Below, piece after piece: positions 61,301-64,000 of a stretch of DNA of 64,000 nt. The notes under the pieces were generated by a model that saw only the letters and a list, made by a program, of their open reading frames with translations, was not told the origin of the DNA and ran no database searches. How positions within the stretch are numbered: the stretch's first letter is position 1; each line of letters starts with the position of its first letter. The stretch is from Rhynchonema sp. JSB1_4 (taxonomy: Eukaryota > Nematoda > Chromadorea > Monhysterida > Xyalidae). The position numbers and the translations under genes were made by a program. The DNA lies in contig JASAMV010000248.1 of NCBI GenBank assembly GCA_030248065.1, positions 248,001 to 312,000 of the forward strand. The letters are read 5' to 3'.

Positions 61301-63752
61301 TGGAGAGCCCATGTCGTTCGTCGTTTGCTGCTGGTTTGTCTGGAAAGTACAATGCAAGGACTTCCACGAGTTCATGGAAGTTTCCAGCCACACTCTGTGT
61401 GGAACATCAACTCGAAGCGGTCACCAAACGCTGCATCCGCCTAACGTAGTGGCGCAAAACTTGTTGATTAGAAGCTGAGGGGAACAACTACCATACGAAC
61501 GCTGGTCAAAATTAGTATGTCGCTGATGCAGCGTTGACATGGCAAACAGTGTGGCTGGAAAGCTCCCCTGACTGAACAGGGACTTGTACATTGTCTTGTA
61601 TGATTGTCCATTGTGGTCACATAGATGCGCCGAGTGTGGGCATTGTGCGTGACGAGGGCAGCAATGGAGACAGGGAGATGGCAGCGGCATTCAACATGGC
61701 TGGATTCAACTGCTACGACATCACCATGCAAGTGGGTGTCACTCATTCGGCTTTGCTCCACAGCACAAATACCATAGTAATTTTTTAACAAGTGCCTTGC
61801 GTCCGGTACCCAGCTGCGCTCTGCACTGACGAGCTTCGTGCGCTGGCATGGGCAATGTTGTCTCACGCGATCACAAAATCTGCTCGTGTGTTTGGAGTCA
61901 CGTGGCCATCTGGTGCTCAGCGACTGAGGTCGATGACCTGATTACCACCCGTCTGTGAAAACAGGTCGAAACGGGCGACCGAAACGCGCTGCACGATTCA
62001 CATTATGTGTGTATAAACGTATTAACGATTGAATATCACCCATTATTTGACTGCTGATGTGAACCACTTTGAGCTGCTCAGGATTTCCTCACCAACGACC
62101 AACTTCAACTGGACGCTCTTCGTGGCCTCGCATTTGTCGGCGGATTCTCGTACGCCGATGTGCTTGGCAGCGCCAAAGGTCAGTCTGAGTATCGCTTGTT
62201 GTTCCGATGTCGGTGTTTGATGGCCCATATGCCAACGAAGCAGGACATAGTAACCGAACCACCACAGTGGCAGCCAGAGCCAAGACAGTGTCCGTAGTTT
62301 TCGCTTTTAAGCCGCTCTGGCATTTCTCATCGGATCAGATTCGGCCAGATGGACCCGAAACCCGAAATATACACTTTTTGTATCAAAACACAGCTAGTTA
62401 TATTCGAAAATAACTGACAATATAATTGTTCGCATCACCGATTAGTACCAAAAACAAAACTGAAACATTCCAATTATAATTTTTCATTACGATTACGATT
62501 TTCAAAACCCGAGGCACGGACATGGAAAAATAATATTTCGGGTGTGACAGCCTTCATAAAATGAACAAACTGCACAACCTAAAACATGCCATCGAACAGG
62601 TTGGGCGAGCGCGGTGATGTTTCACGATCGCATCCGTGCACTGTTCGATCGTTTCTACACACGCGACGACACATTCAGTTTGGGTGTGTGCAACGGATGT
62701 CAATTGATGGCTAATATTGGCTGGATTGGTGCTCGCAATCATGATGGTGCGCTGGCGATGTTTCAGTAAACATTTTGTTTGCGCTTCTTGCGCATAGCTC
62801 TGCATTAATCATACATTCATGATGCGTGATGCAGTTCGTCATACTGTTTAATGCATGTTGTGTGACGGTTGACGGTTCAGTTTGAATTTCAATGATGTTC
62901 GACCTTTGACGTGAAGAGTGAGTACACACACACAGATGTGCCCTTGAAACATCACGCGATCACACTCGAGCCGAATAACTGTGCACGATTCCAGTCGTAC
63001 TTCAACACAGTGCTCATCGAACCCAGCCCGGCATTGATGTGTAAAGGAATGCAGGGCAGTGTACTGGGTGTGTGGGTGTCGCATGCAGAAGGTTGGTGGC
63101 TGCTGTCATCGCCCTCCACAGGGCGGCGCAAATCTTGCTTTCCACGATTAGTCATTTTATAAAATCAGCTACATGCGGACTGCATGTATCGCCTTGTCGC
63201 GGTAAAACTTGCGTTTTTGCAATCTGATGTTGCATTTCGAAGGTCATATCACACAAGTTTGCTCTGGTGTTGACAATCCACAACAATCATTTTGTCACAA
63301 ATACCACTTCAAATAGCGCATTATTTCGCAGGTAAATTCGCGTACGGGGATGCATCATTGTTGAGCACGTTGAACGAGCAACATCTTATCCCGATGGTCT
63401 ACGTCGACGAAACAGGCAAACAGACTGCTGTCGAATTCCCGATGAATCCAAACGGGTCGAAACAAGCAGTTGCAGGTTCGTTTCAGCTTCACACACGGGC
63501 TGCATCACCCAGTCACAGACCACGACCTCCCTCCTTGTCCATTCAGGCATATGTTCACCATGTGGTCGACATCTTGCATTGATGCCCCATCCCGAGCGTT
63601 GTTTTCTGTCGTGGCAATGGCCGTATTGGTCAAATGATTGGCCCGGCCAAGCACAAGTGCCCAACAATCGGGCGCCTTGGATGAAAATGTTTGAGAACGC
63701 ATTTGACTGGTGCGTTGGTGACAGTGGGTCGAATGCTGCACCCGATAAATAA
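43327..63752 (+). CDS. PFAS: phosphoribosylformylglycinamidine synthase (PFAS/FGAM synthase), 31 exons
   Basis: PFAS converts FGAR to FGAM with glutamine and ATP, the fourth step of purine synthesis. The start at 43327 sits in ACCACCATGG. Exons: 43327-43470, 43753-43889, 43989-44159, 44264-44400, 44570-44678, 44736-44876, 45013-45152, 45353-45546, 45737-45836, 45910-46002, 46070-46150, 46348-46503, 46748-46860, 47095-47209, 47252-47349, 47410-47544, 47725-47829, 59498-59623, 59682-59863, 59926-60009, 60090-60254, 60319-60447, 60535-60676, 60962-61090, 61191-61278, 61625-61731, 62082-62178, 62600-62746, 62936-63091, 63332-63475 and 63547-63752. Landmarks: FDLAQSNSEHCRHWFFK, ETHNFPTGVCPFAGATTGTG, GASDYGNKFGEP, SIHDQGAGGN, RVLRLPTVGSKRYLTNK, SGNWMW, AVDGGKDSLSM, GHDVSDGG, REEGSNGDRE-like VRDEGSNGDREM, FVGGFSYADVLGSAKGW, the glutaminase nucleophile in GVCNGCQ and the His/Glu pair in MPHPER. 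All domains are complete. Intron 17 (47830-59497) is 11.7 kb and hosts another gene. Confidence 0.96.
47830..50179. other. PFAS intron 17, 5' part
   Basis: No exon or gene recognised. A CA run lies at about 48121-48132. A palindrome-like patch of GGTCG/CGACC repeats occurs at about 49365-49480. Confidence 0.4.
50180..51835. mobile_element. 1.66-kb foldback element flanked by TTAA (PFAS intron 17)
   Basis: Arms of roughly 0.8 kb in inverted orientation around a centre near 51008. Ends AGGGCTCGGGACACAACCGA and its near-complement; TTAA directly outside at 50176-50179 and 51836-51839. The start AGGGCTC resembles the AGGGGCTC of the element at 8053-9795. Both arms encode the same short peptide when read outward, an artefact of symmetry. 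No transposase. Confidence 0.85.
52184..52322. mobile_element. 139-base MITE, CAGTACCGGG ends
   Basis: Left arm CAGTACCGGGTGCAATTCCA with AGTTGAAGTCGCGTGCACGC; the right arm is the inverted copy, ending 52322. Each arm is about 47 bases. The flanking octamers agree only partly, so the target duplication is unproved. Confidence 0.65.
52323..56039. other. PFAS intron 17, region upstream of the nested gene
   Basis: About 3.7 kb without a recognisable exon on either strand. It should contain the promoter and 5' UTR of the LRR gene at 56040, but I can assign no element. Confidence 0.4.
56040..58268 (+). CDS. intronless type I membrane leucine-rich-repeat protein nested in PFAS intron 17
   Basis: Single open frame of 742 codons. 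Residues about 20-38 (SRALFLLPFILLSHLHRSKG) form a signal-peptide-like stretch; then a Cys-rich N-cap (ICFVDGCICDPSTAAVSC). About 20 LRRs follow with clear L-x-x-L-x-L-x-x-N-x-L strands, for example LETLDLSNNQLERFPLNVF, LKSLNLSYNLLSDF, LTYLDLSHNHIDMIGHHAF and FEYVDLSHNELREL. The LRRCT cap is NPFECDCRLYDM with later Cys near residues 645 and 660. One membrane span near residues 680-705 (IIAVLATVLIGGAFLYVLIC) and a short basic cytoplasmic tail (KWRQAAHNIQYLYKP). It resembles chaoptin/connectin or LRR-tyrosine-type adhesion receptors, but I assign no orthologue. The start could be the second Met (residue 7). Same strand as the host gene; the codons are more GC-rich than the surrounding intron. 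Confidence 0.93.
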   Translation: MIKTTIMNLTDPLLQLQGQNASRALFLLPFILLSHLHRSKGEICFVDGCICDPSTAAVSCRNLVLQAIPLMPEWVERLVLVDNHLTELGDNAFRGAKHLKHVILVNADLQYLHPNTFKGLEQSLETLDLSNNQLERFPLNVFSRLVKLKSLNLSYNLLSDFDLLHELVSHNHLESLSLEANPLRYSSPTTRLPIVRELNLRRLDHIVLIDEHGVTFDNMSDCLMVNCRRLHFDPMYFLNVTDLHLGACRAIVEASFLRQLVSIRRLDLSDNALRSLDDLKILDRYDQLTFLNVSGLRIPDLTEWHVYPRRVEILDVSRIGLTRLPSQSVPSENQLHQLWAENNQLNNMLLLQRFDKLTHLSLAGNRLQGLPSVPPNELIPNLTYLDLSHNHIDMIGHHAFKPYPSLRTVILAHNHIRSAAMDAFPIVGDRHFEYVDLSHNELRELHDMVMPYLLTLNLADNQLLTLEPPQFFEAMVSLRELDLSNNEQLFGQVVHNCPNATDLLENYECYPHWVQYANGLSRIQLLNLSNTGLPGLPSDLMMKWPTLKHVDFSHNRLHAEILDGWYEMYAWPKCILSLNLASNLLKTVGKSAGLFSDAPCLMQLNLSQNPFECDCRLYDMKRLLLKQPEGDELIGDLRDDTQYYCYNPTNHWQYPLYSYLTVVQPCTTDGTHAGIVTLRIIAVLATVLIGGAFLYVLICRVFAVRLCKWRQAAHNIQYLYKPLRGAGVVGGSTEQLASPTAL
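58445..58450 (+). terminator. AATAAA poly(A) signal of the nested LRR gene
   Basis: AATAAA 177 bases after the LRR stop codon, the only good signal in the near 3' flank. If used, it ends the nested transcript well inside PFAS intron 17. Confidence 0.6.
58526..58665. mobile_element. 140-base MITE, CAGTGGTCAA ends
   Basis: Left end CAGTGGTCAATTAAAGTGAT, right end the complement of CAGTGGTCAAATCACTTC. Flanking octamers TTATATTA and CAATATTA match at 6 of 8. A diverged copy lies at about 58854-58965 (CTGTGGTCAAATCAC...TTTGACCACTTG). Confidence 0.7.
58666..59497. other. PFAS intron 17, 3' end
   Basis: A diverged copy of the CAGTGGTCAA MITE at about 58854-58965; otherwise no feature up to the exon 18 acceptor TTCGCAG at 59497. 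Confidence 0.45.
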
Positions 63753-64000
63753 TGAACACATGCGAAACTGGCACTTTTTCATTGTTTTCGTTCTTGTTTT
63801 GATATGAAAACCCACCCGCCATGTTCAGTGCAAGGCCGATCTCAGTTCGTTAACTGTATATGTTGTGCTTATCATATTCTGTAGTATTTTTTCATGTGTT
63901 CTCTGTGTATTTTTTATTTCTTAATTCAGCTCTTGGGTGGTACGGGGTATACAAACGTAATTCACTGTTTTGGCTTTGTATGTTTTCATATTTCCCATTC
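63753..64000. other. PFAS 3' flank
   Basis: T-rich 3' UTR/flank after the TAA at 63750-63752. No AATAAA before the window ends; no further gene. Confidence 0.5.

Overview
The window is nuclear DNA from an animal, most likely an invertebrate. Its genes are split by many GT-AG introns (mostly about 50-300 bases), it has dinucleotide microsatellites and tRNA-derived (pol III box) repeats, and the gene set is metazoan: gamma-tubulin, an N4BP2-like kinase/Smr protein, LRRC59, an F-box/LRR protein, an acylated globin-like protein and the purine enzyme PFAS. I cannot fix the phylum. Exon models were built by hand from reading-frame continuity, splice phase and family knowledge.

Layout. 0.8-13.2 kb, minus strand: the 5' two thirds of gamma-tubulin (it runs off the left edge), then an N4BP2-like gene with an N-terminal P-loop kinase and a C-terminal Smr domain. 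A large TTAA-flanked foldback element sits in one N4BP2 intron. 13.6-18.8 kb: a dense nest of non-autonomous DNA transposons of about 0.4 kb each, inserted into one another and mostly flanked by exact 8-bp target duplications. 18.8-26.4 kb: gene-poor DNA with inverted repeats and tRNA-like segments. 26.5-29 kb, plus strand: a globin-like gene with an acylation-type N-terminus. 29.5-34.2 kb, minus strand: an F-box/LRR gene. 34.8-38.4 kb: a second cluster of the same ~0.4-kb transposons. 38.7-42.2 kb, plus strand: LRRC59. 43.3-63.75 kb, plus strand: a complete 31-exon PFAS gene. Its 11.7-kb intron 17 contains a second TTAA foldback element, small MITEs and an intronless 742-residue membrane LRR receptor gene on the same strand.

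The genes are housekeeping or signalling genes that do not form a pathway. The unusual biology is in the repeats. Seven distinct G-tract-rich ~0.42-kb element families carry unrelated terminal sequences after a shared CA-G start, several share a core palindrome, and at least eight copies have exact 8-bp duplications. Separately, the 10-mer TGATGTTTCA occurs 15 times on both strands (about 0.1 expected by chance), in exons, introns and spacers, and in different reading frames when it falls in coding sequence.
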